From Syngnathus acus (lineage: Eukaryota; Chordata; Actinopteri; Syngnathiformes; Syngnathidae): 64,000 nucleotides of DNA. Location of the stretch: the NCBI RefSeq assembly GCF_901709675.1, contig NC_051092.1:5088491-5152490 (forward strand), given 5' to 3'. Each line of letters begins with the position of its first letter. The stretch's first letter is position 1. A program made the translations under genes and the position numbers. The notes beneath the pieces were generated by a model that worked only from the letters and a program-made list of their open reading frames with translations, had not been told where the DNA came from and searched no databases. Below are positions 1 through 12,880 of this stretch, piece by piece.

Positions 1-409
1 CTTGCAGCTCACAATTGATTCACATTATTTCTACAACAGAACTATTATTTGTGTGTACGTTCTATTGATGAGCCGCGCTCGTCAACGTGTCCGCAAATTT
101 CATTTGTCACCTGTTTCCGATTTGCGGAGTTCAAACAACTTTTCCAAGTTAAAATTCAAGCGAGATCTGATTTCGAGCTCGCTTGTGGTAACCTAACACA
201 CTTACACGACTAAAGTGGATGTAGAAAGTGAACAGCCTCCTGTTACAACTGCTTTTGCATCTCATGTGATCCAAATTTTCTTTTCTCAAGATTGTTGAGG
301 TTTCAGCTCGTACTATTTGTTTAACCGGTTTGAAAAAAACAAATGACTAAACGAACTAATAATCAATTCTGTACATTTCTGCTCTGTCCCTGCAAGAATA
401 TTTGCATAC

Positions 410-598
410 CTGGTACCCCTGCGGGACTGAGTACTGGACGCCCGAGGTGGGCTGCATGTTGTCCGTCGCGGGCTCATACACCGTCGGCGGCGGTGGCGCC
501 GGGGCCAGGACACGGTGCTGGAAGGTGTCAGCGTTGCCCGGGAGGCGCCGCTGCTGGGACGCAAAAACCGTTTCCTGATCCTCCAGTCGTCGCTTCAT
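410..598 (-). CDS. sin3a: SIN3A first coding exon (partial gene)
   Basis: This is the first coding exon of the Sin3A corepressor scaffold, which recruits HDAC1/2 to transcription factors in the nucleus. The 63 codons begin MKRRLEDQE and continue with [15 protein letters not shown] and SGVQYSV, matching the SIN3A N-terminus before the first PAH domain. The exon runs from an acceptor AG at 630-631 (exon base 629) to a donor GTATGC at 404-409 and ends in phase 0. An in-frame ATG lies one codon further upstream at 601, but the usual family start is the second ATG at 598. The rest of the gene lies left of the window, since transcription is leftward. The upstream acceptor means at least one noncoding 5' exon lies to the right. 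Which teleost duplicate (sin3aa or sin3ab) this is cannot be decided here. Confidence 0.9.
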
Positions 599-2199
599 CA
601 TGAACTCATACTCGTCTGAGCTGAGAGACCTGTGGATGGAAGTCACGTGAGTGCGAGGTTGTCACCCTCACATGACAACAAAGTCCGTCGAAGATGAGAC
701 TCGATCTTTGGGTGTTGCTTTTGAGCCGCCTTCCCTTTTAAACCCTGCACGATGGAGTCATAATATACCAGACAGACCCGAATGCAAAACTTTGAAACGG
801 AATACATGCTGATAAGGTGTATCGCTTTGAGGCAGGAGGGGGGGGGTTGCATTTCACCAGTGTGCATTTTGTGGCGTATAAATGTATAAACGTAGAAATG
901 TTTAACTTCTGCGTCTCCTTTAGTCACGAGAGTTGAGTAAAAACACAGAATGGCAATGGCCAATCACGGCTACCGAGTGGCTACGTCACCGAAGCAACAA
1001 ACGTGTGGGAGTTGCTCCACCATTTACAACTTCCCCAAAGTCTCCATGAAAACAAGATTTTTTTTAAATGACAGATAGATTTTAGTCGTAAACGTGCAAC
1101 TTGATTTAGAAGAAACGCATGCCACAACACGTTAACTCGCAACTTGGAGCGTGGGAGCTAACCTAGCTTAGCTTCGCGTCGCTCGACCGCAAATCGTTGC
1201 TACGTGGAGAAGTCACATTTATTTATAAAGCCCTCAATCGCACAAAAAAAGTCTCAAGGAGCTTCATACACGTACAGTTGACAATACTAACGACAATCCC
1301 AGATCTTAACACTCGGGAGGGCAGGGACATTTTTCGATAAAACCTATTTGAGTGGGAATAAGAAACGTTGAAAGAGTCGGAATTATGGAAAAATGTTGTT
1401 AATCCATCACGCAAACAGATCGAATAGATAACAAACTAAACTTGTTAGAGGAGAAGAGTATATGAAAGCCCGGAGCCCCTTGTGGTACGCCCCCCTTCCA
1501 TTTCACGCGAGGCCTTGCCCCACAAGCACCGAGCTTGAGTTCCATACGCGGCCGCCATTTGGTGGAGCATGTGAGGCGGGAGAGACCCCGCCGAGGCGCT
1601 CCACGTCGACGGAGATAAGAGCGAACAAAACACACGAAAAAGTCACGGGCTCGCCAATTCATTCACGGAGGCGTATTTCTTTGCGTCTATTAAAGCCTGT
1701 ATGTAACTTGCTTTGTCGCGGGAGTGGGGGGAGTGTTTGGCGGTGTTAGCTGCTAGCTAATGTAAACAACATGAGGAGCCCCGAATCGAAGGGACGTCCG
1801 GGATGCGAACAGGGAAGCACATGCGACTAACTAGTGTTGTTAAAACATCCTCTCGCGACTCATTCGGGGAATTATTCCCAGTTTGAAACACAGTAAGCGT
1901 CATTTCGGTGTTTAGTGTTTTTTTTTTTTTAGGGCAGACTGGTGAAGAGCTTCGTGGCTAGCCGCGTTAGCTCGCTGAATGAATTTCCAACCTGAACTCA
2001 CCCCTCTCCTTTAAGTTTGCCGACGGTGCTATGGTAATCCGTTCGGCGGGGGTTTAAGCACGATGCCTCCAGCTGGGGTGCAGTCCGAAGCGACCGGTGT
2101 GTCAAACGCGACTTAATCCGTGGTGTGTTTTACAAAAGAAAAACAAAAACATGAGGTGATGTGGAGCTGCAAAGTGGGGAAAAAAAGCTTTCCCCGACA

Positions 2200-2420
2200 G
2201 GGAGAAAACAATCTCCGTTAGGTTAGCCAGTGGGCGGGGGCGTGCGGGCTAGTGTAACCACGCCTCCTTAGTGTCTTGTTATTGGATAATTCGGAGAGAG
2301 GTCGACGCGTAGAGGCGGGGTAGCTCCTCCGGATTGGCTGTTGGAGCTGTCACTCGAAGATAGAGCTCGCGGTCGATGGAGCTCTCCCATTTTGACTGGA
2401 AGCGCGACACTGCTGAGCGC
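2200..2420 (-). promoter_or_regulatory. Possible sin3a promoter and 5' exon region
   Basis: This GC-rich stretch has a GC box (gtgggcggggg near 2230) and an inverted CCAAT box (attggctg near 2334). A donor-like GGTGAG occurs on the minus strand near 2001-2006. The position fits an untranslated first exon of sin3a, but no transcript evidence is available. Confidence 0.3.
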
Positions 2421-3875
2421 TGAGGCGAAACAAAATAGTTATATATCTCAATTGATTGTATTTGTTCTTGGCAAAAAGGTGACCTCACAATTCTTTCACA
2501 TCAAATATACATTTTAAGGCTTTTTATTTGGGGATTGAGGTCTTAATTTTGTGAAAAAAAACTACGATGTCTATACTACGAAACGGAACTATTCATTTGT
2601 TTTAATGGAAGCTTTTACAGAATAAAAATACCATTATTATTTGAATAAAGTTATTCCAAAAGTTATTAGATAGCGAACAATCCGAAAGTGCCTTGACCAA
2701 ACACTTGCTGGAGTTTTTTGTTTGACACTTGACTCGCTTTTTGGTCAACCTTTTCCGGGTTAAATCCCACCCCGTTTTGGGAAAAGCCCTAGCCAATCAT
2801 GTCACTCGCTCGCCGCTAAAGCATCGCCCACGATAGGCGGAGCTTTAAACGCCAGCCCGGGATTCCTCCTCTGTCCTCGGCTTCTGTCTCCTTTTTTAGG
2901 AGTGGGGGTGGTCTCTCTCAAAAGATAAGAACTGGACAGGACACGACAAATGTCCATTCGTCAGAAAGCACACACGCACTGTCGAAAAAAACAAATATTT
3001 GGCAGTCGTTCCATGCGTGTAACATTTTGCCTTTTGTTGTTCGACGGTGCTCGGTCGAAGCGCCGAACAAAAGGGGCTCCCTTCCGGAACAATGCCAAAG
3101 TCGTACGGCGGCTACACGACGTCTGTGGCGCATTCATAAACAACAACGAGCTCGAGTTTGTCATTTGCTCTCATCGTATATCGTCTAAAATGTCGAACCA
3201 CAACAACACCCCCCTCCCCTCTACGCACACGTAACCTCCTCCCATTTGCAAACATGCTCGATTGAAACATCAAAACAGAGCAGAACGCATCGCGTAGTGT
3301 TTATCTGATATTATATGAAATACAACAAAACAAAAAATCACCATTGCGGTGTTGTGTAGTACACGTTACGTTTGTGCACAAAAAAAAATCATCCAAGCAT
3401 GCGATCGTCTGCCGAACACACTCTCCAAACGCCGCTCGCGTAGTCATCGCGACAAGGCGTGCAAAGTGCATTTATGGGGTTTAAAATTGTTGACTTTGGT
3501 GCTACATACCCAGTAGTGATTAGGAAGAAGGGACTCCGTACTCCTGACGTTATTCGTGTTTGGAACAAAATAGTTGGGGCACGCCCCCCTTCCCACTGAC
3601 CCCCTCCCTCTCCGTGTTGGCATTGGTGCGCGTCACATTGCGCGTCACCGAGTTTGAAGAGCAGCCGCGAAAATACATGCACGCATCCTCAAAATGCAAT
3701 GTAGCCTCGACTTAAGTGACCTGACTGAATTTTTCTCTCTGCCGATTTATTTGTTCTGAGCTCAAATGTGTGGTACGAGTCAACAAGCATCAATTTGGCA
3801 GTGAGTGAACTTAAAAAAAAAAGAAGCAGTGTGCTTCAAGAATGATACAAAGAAAGCACATTGACATGGTTTGTA

Positions 3876-3881
3876 TTTATT
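3876..3881 (-). other. Candidate poly(A) signal of ptpn9
   Basis: This is an AATAAA on the minus strand (plus-strand tttatt) downstream of the ptpn9 stop. It is a candidate only, because other AT-rich hexamers occur nearby. Confidence 0.35.
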
Positions 3882-5918
3882 ACAGTATAGCTTGATTCAG
3901 TATTCACAATAATGATAAAGTACAGTAATAGGTTATAATAAAACAAATATAAAATTAATGTAAATAACTTTATATATCCCGTATGAAAACAGCTGTTGAA
4001 TAGGATAGAAAAATAAAAATAGGCCACATTTCGGCTTTGAAGGAAGCGGGGGAAAATGACAACGGCAGATGTGTAAAAAAAAAAAAAAAAAAGCTTCACT
4101 ACAAGTAAATTCAATATGAATTCTGTAGTTAACATAAAAAGAAAAAAAATCTTGACCCGACTACAACATGGTGCATGACACACATACAATAACACAGTAT
4201 ACTCTGATATTTTACATACTTATATACTTAAAACAACGTGGCAAGATGCAAGCACACATTTACAACCACAGTCTGGAACTTAAAAGCAACACACACATTT
4301 TAAAATCCGTCTCATACATCACTTGGGACTTAAGGTAGGCACATGTGTGCATTCTGAAGATCAATAAATGGTTCATTTTTATATTATCTCTACATACATC
4401 ACTGCTGACATTTCCAAGTATATTGGGGCTCTTGGTGAAAAGTGCTAAGACATGGTGTGAGTGTGTGTGTGTATAAATGTGTGTTTGTGTGAGGGGAAAA
4501 TATTGCACCACTCACCAACACTTGGCTTTTCCCGCGGAATGTCCTTTTTTTCAGAAGGGAGGGATGAGCACATTCGCTTAACAGTTGCCATTTTCGGGAG
4601 TTTGAACGCGACCTTTCTGTGCGGAATTTGGACAGTCACTTCACTGAAGACTGGTGCGAGTGTGTGTGTCAGCCGGGACAGGCAAAAACGGATGGAAATG
4701 TGCGAGTGGCTTGCTCGTGTGTCGTATTGTGCAAAGTAGCACAGGCGGTCTTTTGCTGCTCGCTCTTATCAGCTACTCTGGCATCCAACTTGTGCTAAAA
4801 CAACTGATAAAAAAAATAAAAAAACAACTTGGACCCTTGGGCGTAAAAAGAGAGCAACTTGGCAGTTTCCTCCCCTTTAAGAAAATTGTGCATCAGGTGT
4901 ATTTTACCTTCCATAAAACAAGAACTGCCGAAGACTATTTACAGCTTCACATGTTTGTATTTTTGGCTATTTTCAGATATTTGCTGCTAAAACTCACCGA
5001 CAAGCATCTGTGCGTATTTTTGTGCGCTCTGTTATCACCCAAAGACGCCGCCAAAGCTTAATAGGAAAGTGCTGATCAGTGTCCAGGAAGTATGTTGAAG
5101 CGATACGGTTGACATCTTTGCATGTAGAAAGGCTAAGCTTAGCTGTCATTTTAAGTTGTAATATCACCAATCAACACTAGATGGCAAGTTGCAGATTTGG
5201 AATGATATACAGTAAGTACAAAGATAGGAATATTAACATTTTCTGAGAGTTTATTTTAGTTTAAAAATGATGTATGTGTTTTGTGTTGTTCAGCAGTTTT
5301 GTGCCATCATTTTGATGCAAGAGAGCCCATTTGTTTGCTTTTTTTCAGCCCGTGTTGTTGGCTTCAAAGCTTTTGTTGTTGGCTGAGGATAGTGGATTGA
5401 AAATGTATGATCAAAAATGAAATATATTTAGAGTACATATTGGAAGTGTGTGGCCACCTCCAGTATTTAAGTTGCCTATCCTTGGTTGGAACTAGAAAAA
5501 ATAAAGAAAATGAAATAAAAAAATTAAACCTTTTTTTGGGGGTGGTGTCTGTTAACTCGCGATAGGGATCGCTTCCTAACACCTGCAAATACGGTTTACC
5601 CTAAAGTTATTTTAAAAAAAAAAAACATTTTAAAAAACGTGAAGTTTGTGACCAAATGGTTGTTAGCAAAAAAAAAAAAAAAAAAAACTGCATTTTTGGT
5701 GGATTTACTGCTTAGGCTGCCATACAATGAGACCATACAACCTGTTTGCTGGACTCCATACAGCCACACAAACACGCACACACATTGTCACATGCTGACG
5801 AATGGTTCCAGGAAAGACAAGGACAGCACTTGGCAAGACGAGCGTCTCGGGGCAAACAGCAGAATTTTGTGGCTGGGTGTATTATGGATGGAAATGGGTG
5901 TGCGGAATGAAGCGCAGC

Positions 5919-8900
5919 TCACTGATTGGTCGGGAGCAAGCCTTGCCTTTGGGATTGCTCCAAAATGGCGTTGTAGCAGAAGTAGTACTGGTCCGGGGTT
6001 TGGATACTGAAGGCCCTCTGGGTTCTCATGCGTCGCACCGTCTGGCACACGTTGAGCGAGCCCACGTCTTGTAACTGCGACAGACAGATGTCCAAGGCAC
6101 AGAAGGTACCTGGGGGGAAAACCACAACCATGTTACCGAGTTACGCTCTGCTCTGATGTCCGCGTGAGTGCAGATGCCTCCTCACCCGTCCTGCCGATCC
6201 CAGCGCTACAGTGAACCACCATGGGGGGTCTCTGCGGGTATCCCGTCCACTGAGGTCCCAAGGCCTTGATCATATTCCACTGCTCTTTCTTCACGGCCGA
6301 CAGGAAGTCGATGAGAGTCACCGCCGAGGTCGGGACGCCGTAGTCGGGCCAGCTGAGGTACTGGAAATGACTCACTTGCCTTTGTTCACATGTCTGTTTG
6401 GACAATTGGGGACATCTTAGTTGCATGGGAATATTCAAGCGGCATATTGTGGCCTTACCTCAGTGTTGTGCAGCTCAAGGATGGTGTGGTTGTAGTGGGT
6501 GTAGTGGTCCACCCTTTGATTCACCACAGCTATGTGACCGTAGACCTCCTGGCCACCGTCGACCAGGGGCCAGTACTGTCCGCATTTCCTTCGGCTGCCC
6601 TCCTCCGTCCTGCAACCATGAGGAACTTTGCATACTTTTCTCAGAACCCTACGACAGAACCTAAGGTGGTCCAACTTGGGGTTCGACCAGAGCTTGTCAG
6701 AATTTTTCAAAATCAAATTACCTGGTTGTCATGACGACAACAAGCACATTTTGCTCCCAAACCATTCTCCAAAAGTCACCGTATGTCTTTTCCAGGGGAC
6801 CTACAGTGTGGCAAACAAGCAATTTTATCATGCAAGGAAGCTCATAATTAGTTGCAACAGATAAATATTTGCAATAATATTCCAAATTGGCGTACCGCAC
6901 AGGTCGATACTAGGTACACATCCATTTTCTATAAATACACTGAACAGAACTGAAATTGCAGATACTTCAAAACAACACTATGTGTTTTACCTTGAGTACC
7001 AATATACGCATTCTTCTGTTTGTAACCATCCATGAAGCTCGCGTTGATGTAGTCAGATCTCTGTTGGGACATGTTTCTAAAATTAAGCACTTGATTGACA
7101 GCGTCGAGCCTCAAGTCGGCCAGTGGCGAACCTCAATCTTTCGTGGTTTCAGGCGGACTCTTGTTTGATCAAGACACAGAACATCTCCATATCGATTCCG
7201 CTCCAGATTGTAGACGGCTCTGTAAACAAAAAGAACGAAAGGCCATAGATGGCGACGTTCAACTCGTGTCGTGTTTGGGACAAATAAAGTGACAGATCCA
7301 TATTTGAAGGAGCTCACTGTGCACAGTGGAAGGTCCCCGGCGGCGCTTCTCTCCGGAGCTCCTCGTACTCCAAGTGGATGCCGGAGCGTTGGAGTCTGCC
7401 GAGGTGCGTCAGCAGCTCCTGCGGGCGCATGGATTCTGGTCCTGGGATGTGAATGGAGGAGTCCTCCAGGGGGATGCCCACCAGCTCATCCACGGGGTCC
7501 ACACGGCCGTTCTGGCCCGCCAGAAGCTGCTGGTTCCAGCTGAAGGTGTCCAGGGGAAGAAGGCCTCCCAGGTGCTGGGGAAGGCAGTCCCTGGGGAGGT
7601 GCTGGCGCAGCTCGACCATCTTCACAAACTGGACCTGGAAGCCAAGATTTCAGTTGACTTTTTTCCTGCCGTATTGCCTGACTGAGGGGCGTGGCCTAGC
7701 GAGCCATATCAGGAGGCGGAGCTCCTTACGAGTGCTTTGTCCCTGTCTGAAAGTCTAATGGCTCGTCTCCGGCCCATGAGGTGGGCTACAAAGCGGGAAG
7801 TCACTTACGCGCTCCCGAAGTTTCTCCAGCAGCAGACTGAGCAGGTTGTAGGGCACCCGAAACCACACCGGCGCCCCGACAATCAACACCTTCTTCAACC
7901 TGGCCGGGAACGCCCCCTAAAAGAGTTGAGGGAACACAGAAAAAAAGCATGGCCACTTGGACCTGCAGTGCAAATCCGGCCTCAGATGTTGAGATCAGTC
8001 CCAATGACAAACCTTCAGTAAGTTGAGAATCTTCTTGCTCAGGTCCAGCTCAAAATTTGTGTAGTCGGAACCGGCCATGTCGTAGATGAACACCAAGCCG
8101 TTCCTCTGAGTCTCGAAGCTGTTGGTGACAAATAAGTTTAGAACACTCCAAAACATTTTTTTGTAGGTGGGAGTCATAATGCTCGCCTCTCCACTGCGCG
8201 ATCCAGGAGGTAGAAGAGTGCCTGCAGAACCACGTGGTTGCCCGTCTTGTTTGGGTGATGAAGTTTGGCAGTGTACAAGGCGATGGAGGCTCCTGACGGG
8301 TCCCGTGCACTCTGCAAAAAATTAAAAAAAACATTCAAATTAAAAAAATGAAAAAATAAAATAAAAAATAACACATTTCCAGGTTACCTGCCCACAACTG
8401 ACAAAACCGGGTCGTTTTTATCTTTATCAAGGTTGAGTCACTATTCTAAACACGTCTTGACTGAAATGAAATTCAAACGTGACAATTCTAGACTCGACCA
8501 CACGGAGGCGCTCGAATTTACCAGCTGGATTTTTTTTTTTTTTTTTGAGTCCATAGCAGCAGGAGGGGCAACTGTGGATTCAGTAAATGACGCTGCTGCT
8601 GCTGAAGGAAGACGATTTAACAGCAGCCGATACAGGAATAGGGCTAAAAATACTTTGGACAGGATATGAACGACGTGTGCAGCATCCACGTCAATCGGCT
8701 GCATCGGCGGGAAGCGGGAGTCTTTTTTACGGGTGGAATTTGGATGACAAAAGGCTAAATATATCTTCCACCTCACGGAAATATTTGATTCCAAATTAGA
8801 ACAGGTCCCTACGCGCTAATGTTGTTCATTCACGTCTCGGAATTGGCGGGTGGCGCGCTAACAACAAATAACGTATTTCCACAAACGGCGCCAAGGGGCA

Positions 8901-11206
8901 TTGCTTACGTCAACCGTAGAGGTGATGAATTTGGAATTCATTAACAGCGACTGAGCACAATCGACAACACAAAAATGGTCATTTCGACACAACGCAGAGA
9001 GCAACCTACCAGCACCGTGAACTTTCCGCTGAGCAGCTCCGAGCGCAGAGGTTCTTCTTGAGGCTGAAGTCTGACGATGCCTTCTTTCAGCCGCGTTTCC
9101 TGGAGAAGGCCGAGTCAGTCGGACCAAGCGAAGACACGAGACGGCGGCAAAGAAAAAACGGGAAGCTTGCCTACCCTGTAACTGTGGAACAGCTGGATGG
9201 CCCGGAACACGTCGAACTTGCGCGCCATGAGGAACTTGACGGCCAGTTCCCTGGAGAGCGGCGAGACTCCATGCTGACTGGTCCACTTGGTGATTTCCTC
9301 CAGGAACTGTCTGATAGCCTGAAACAGATGCCGACAACGTCACATAAAACCGCAAAAATACCGGAACGGAAAAGTTCGGAAAAAACAAAAATCACTTTCA
9401 TATGAGGCTCACCAATAGTCTTAGCAACAATGCTAGCTTAGCTAACACGCTAGAATAAACGGCTGCGACACATGCGCGTAGAATTTTACAACAAACTTTT
9501 ATTTTATTTCACAATCCTTTGAGAGCTGCTTGCTCCCCCTTCTATCATGAGCGAACACCAAAGCGTGCCGCTCCGACTTCCGCCAGCTGTGTCGGGCGAT
9601 GCTAATGAGCTTCTTGTGGAATCTGGCAGCGACCACAGAAAAGAACCCAAGAGAATAGCAGAAAGGCCCCCTGGTGGGTTTACGAGAAATCAAACCAAGC
9701 GGAAAAAAAAAAAAGGGCATATTTTTAGCTATTCACAAACCTAGACCTTTGGAAAAACAAAATAATTCTAATTGACTTTGAAAAAGCTTCCCCTAAATTT
9801 AGCTTGCAGTCTCACAGAGGTGTGTGTGTGTCGGGGATACTTCCTGTGCCCCCCCCCGAAAACTCTGAGTCGCCGCCATCTCAGCACCCCACGTGGCCTT
9901 CTGCTTTTTGTGGTCACAAGCGCGAAGGGAGTCGTGGGCTTGGCGGAGGCGGCGGGCCGTGGGGTGCAGGAAGTCCACTTGTGGGATCCTCTTTCGGAGG
10001 ACAAAACGCTCAGTGAAGGGTGGCGAGGGCCCGAAGACAGGATGCCACTGTGTCTGCTCTTCCCCTCTTTTTCTCTCTCTCGAGGAAAGACGACGAGACA
10101 TAAAGCCGTTGCTCTGTTCTCGGGCCTTAACATGCACCACGTGAGGCGCCGGTGCACCTGACACTTGGATCCACCGGTCACTCCATTAGGTACCCCTCAT
10201 CTCCAGCCTCCGAATGATCACTTTAGGGAAACGTTTTCACCGTCACACAAGTATAAATGAAAATTGATAATTACGGTCTCATTTTTTGTTTTCTTTTCTT
10301 TCCGACGTGAGCGTATCGAGTCTGTCAAAGTGTTTAGCTGACGTCAGCATTTTGCATCCACTCGGGAGTGTGACAACATTATTGATGGAGTTCAAGTCAA
10401 GCTGGGCCTCAGATGTTAGCGCCAAAGACAACTTCCTGTCAGGTACGCCCCCCCCCACTCGCCTACAGACCGCGACCCCGACTTCCTGGAGTAGACTTTC
10501 TTGTTTGGTTTCTCAGGAGGGGGGCTGGTGGGATCAAATCAGCGGATCCGTTCCGCCGTGGCGTTGGCGTGCTAACGGCGGACGAGTGGCTTATTTGTTT
10601 CTTTGAGGATGCGTAAATATTTACCCGATCGTGGCAGATGTTTCCCCTCAACGCTTGGGACCGTCACGACGCAGTTTCCACGAGCTCGCTTGCGAAACTA
10701 GTTTGAGAGAGCCAAGCTTCTTCTTAATGCCGACGTCATCTAATTAGCGCGATGCCGCGTCGATTACTTCGTGACTGTTTTCTGTGCTGAAACTTAGCTA
10801 AGGCAGATCAATTTTTAGTTCTATTCCGACGAATTATCCAATTCATCAATCATTATTTTTGCTAATCTATTAATTGCTTAGAGATCTTGTTTATGTATAA
10901 AAGCCATAAAAAGCATTTGCAGATGTTGTGTTTGGTAACATGGCGGACAAATTGAGGCTCGCTTCCATTCGGGACGAGGCGGTCGATGCCCAAAAAACAG
11001 GAAGTCGATACGACAACACTCTAGGCGGTCTCTTCCCACTTTCTCTGCTTCCTGGGAGCGCACGCAACACACACACACACACACACACATACATGCACGT
11101 AAGCACATGACAGACACACACGTGCACTCTGCAACCAACCCCGCCCCTAAAACAAGAGTCTCGTGGAAATGCTTTTAACAGCTGCCTGCCTGAATGAAGT
11201 TCCACA

Positions 11207-11245
<39 letters not shown>

Positions 11246-12825
11246 CCCCTGAGACACACACACACACCATAGGACCCCCCCCATTAGAAGAAAAAAAAAC
11301 TAAGAATGAAACAAAGTAGGCAGACGATGACTACGAGGAAGAGGCGAGGAATCACCAACGAGGAAAAACATGCTAACTCAACTCAAAGTGGGAACACGTG
11401 GTCCAGGCTAAATGCTGGAACGTGACGGCAATCATGTGGCGATGCAGCGTTTGTTTTCGAAGAATCGCTCTGAGTACAGTTCCGTGTCTTTTTTTCCCAA
11501 CTTCATGTCATGTTTAAGAACTATTTATTTTTCAACATTTATTTGAATTCATTCTTGTGTTTGGGGCGAGGCGGCATACACCCTGGACCGGTCGCAGGTC
11601 ACACCTACTGAGAATTTAGACAATAAACTTAACAAGTATGTCTTTAGAATGTGGGAGGAGGAAGCCAGAGAAGCGAGCAACTAATTATTTTCCTACAGTT
11701 CAACTTGGGATGGGCGAGTACCAAAATCAGGTCATCACATTTGGGCCAACACCAACCTTCTTTCAAAGTATCGAGTACTCGCCAAGGTTGCCAATACCAG
11801 CCACCGATACCACCGGTGAAGCATCCATCATGTGTGAGAAAGACAAGGTCTTTGTTTAAAATGATCCGTCATTGTATTAATTGAAACTTCATGTATCAAA
11901 ATTATCAGTCATTGTGTGAATTGAAACTTTATGTATCATAAAGTGAGTCATCAAACGGGAATACTCAAACTAGTATCGTTTCGAGGAAAAGTAGTAGCCG
12001 TGCGTCACGTCGTTTGACCTGCACTGACGATTCAAAATGTTTTTTTTGTTTTGATTTGATTTTGGTTGTGGTTAAACTCTAATGATCGCATCCGACAGGG
12101 CGTTTGCTTCATCATTTCATACGTGCATTCATCCTGTCATTCATCAAGTCACAGCAAGCATGTAATTATGTTGTACTTGGAACTTAACACTGCATCATAA
12201 GAGCAAAATATTAGGCACACCTCTCACTATCAGGCAGTGCACTTTCCCAGTTAGGAGTTTGAATGTTTAAGAAAAAAACTTTAAAAAAAAACACTAAAGT
12301 GTCTTTAGCTTTGTGAATGGTCGCGCTGCTGTCTGGCGACCATTCCCGGGTGTACACCAAAATCGATGAACGGATGTCTTATGGCATTAATGAGCTATGC
12401 ATAACTAGTTGTTTTTTTTAGGGGGGTAAAAACAAAGTCGTGCTGTTCAGTTAACGCAATACAATAATGATGATGCGTTTAAAGACCACGGAAAAAATGG
12501 GAAAAAACCGATTTTTTGAAAAGACGATACTAGTCATAAAATGCGCATATTTTCCACAGCTGCTGTGCCCTCCACCCACTCAAGGGGGGCTTGCATTGGG
12601 TATGCGTGGAGGCGAGGTCATTGGCTCAACACAACGACTCAAACACACATGGGAACTGTCGGTGATGCAATAATGCGCCACAAATCGATAACAGCAGTTC
12701 CGCTCGGCTTTTTGGGCAACATTTCAGTCCGCATTCGAGCATTGACACGGTCCCAGTCCCTCGAATTGAACACAAACACACAAAGGGCCTACCTCTTCTT
12801 CCTCGGCCGACAAAGTAGCTGCCAT
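5919..12825 (-). CDS. ptpn9: Tyrosine phosphatase non-receptor type 9 (PTP-MEG2)
   Basis: PTPN9 is a cytosolic tyrosine phosphatase with an N-terminal CRAL-TRIO (Sec14) lipid-binding domain that targets it to secretory vesicles. Thirteen coding exons, all phases consistent, give 569 aa (human 593): 12825-12793, 9318-9175, 9099-9010, 8311-8187, 8118-8013, 7916-7809, 7634-7318, 7219-7132, 7060-6991, 6800-6722, 6609-6459, 6393-6186, 6109-5919. The Sec14 part includes [17 protein letters not shown] and [14 protein letters not shown]. The catalytic part has KNAYIGTQG, the WPD loop (Asp454) and the signature [10 protein letters not shown] (Cys499, Arg505). Exon 1 codes only 11 residues ([11 protein letters not shown]) and is separated by a 3.5-kb intron. 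The intron after 8187 uses a GC donor. The gene lies between sin3a and snupn, as in human 15q24. Confidence 0.95.
11067..11089. repeat. (CA)n microsatellite
   Basis: This is a nearly pure AC dinucleotide tract within ptpn9 intron 1. Confidence 0.9.
11208..11267. repeat. (TG)18 followed by (CA)7, hairpin-capable microsatellite
   Basis: A pure TG tract (11208-11244) is followed after a short spacer by an AC tract (11252-11267). The two are reverse complements and could pair into a hairpin. They lie in ptpn9 intron 1. Confidence 0.9.
11555..11660 (-). repeat. Interspersed repeat relic, teleost SINE/LINE-tail type
   Basis: The string caccctggaccggtcgcagg, followed by acaatttag-like sequence and gaatgtgggaggaggaag, resembles a very common teleost repeat containing 'ccctggactggtcgcc' and 'gggatgtgggaggaa'. 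It is degenerate. The family is recalled from general knowledge and was not searched. Confidence 0.45.
11705..11850. repeat. Possible degenerate transposon fragment
   Basis: The stretch has gggatgggcgagtacc and later repeated 'cgagtactcgcc', 'gataccaccgg' elements. These resemble a teleost interspersed repeat rich in 'ccgataccagtacc'. No terminal repeats or target-site duplication were identified. Confidence 0.3.
12305..12380 (+). repeat. Interspersed repeat relic, teleost SINE/LINE-tail type
   Basis: The segment tctggcgaccattcccgggt, then gtacacc and gatgaacggatg, resembles the opposite strand of the repeat relic near 11560. The two relics are about 700 bp apart in inverted orientation. Confidence 0.4.
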
Positions 12826-12850
12826 GGTACCAATTCGGTCACCGCCACAC

Positions 12851-12880
12851 AGGAGGAGGAGGAGGAGGAGGAGGAAGAAG
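12851..12880. repeat. (GGA)n trinucleotide repeat in ptpn9 5' UTR
   Basis: A run of about eight GGA units lies 25-55 bp upstream of the ptpn9 start codon. On the coding strand it reads CCT and would be a pyrimidine-rich part of the leader. Confidence 0.85.

Larger units (their letters stand above)
630..5918. other. sin3a 5' intron and upstream region, ptpn9 3' UTR and spacer
   Basis: No supportable coding exon was found here. The left part (630 to about 2400) should be the 5' noncoding part of sin3a. The right part probably includes a long ptpn9 3' UTR: the first convincing minus-strand poly(A) signal (AATAAA, plus-strand tttatt) is at 3876-3881, about 2 kb past the ptpn9 stop. Open frames in this interval are AT-rich or low-complexity and resemble no known protein. 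Confidence 0.5.
9319..12792 (-). other. ptpn9 intron 1
   Basis: This 3.5-kb intron separates the 11-codon first exon from the Sec14-domain exons. It contains CA/TG microsatellites (11067-11089 and 11208-11267) and two short interspersed-repeat relics (about 11555-11660 and 12305-12380). The overlapping open frames on both strands at 9770-10180 look like chance frames in GC-rich DNA. No conserved coding exon was recognised. Confidence 0.6.

Noticed and set aside
3836-4195. 119-codon minus-strand frame rich in Phe/Leu/Tyr
   Set aside because: It is AT-rich sequence read as hydrophobic codons, with homopolymer runs; it resembles a membrane protein only by composition.
4654-5061. 135-codon plus-strand open frame
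   Set aside because: It lies in the likely ptpn9 3' UTR on the opposite strand, has no recognisable domain and no supporting splice or promoter context.
8858-9388. 176-codon minus-strand frame over ptpn9 exons 2-3
   Set aside because: It reads across two exons and introns in the wrong frame; the ptpn9 frame in the same place matches the Sec14 domain.
9768-10181. Overlapping open frames of 120-137 codons on both strands in ptpn9 intron 1
   Set aside because: Both strands are open at once in a GC-rich stretch; composition is Arg/Ser/Pro-rich and no family motif is seen, so these are chance frames.
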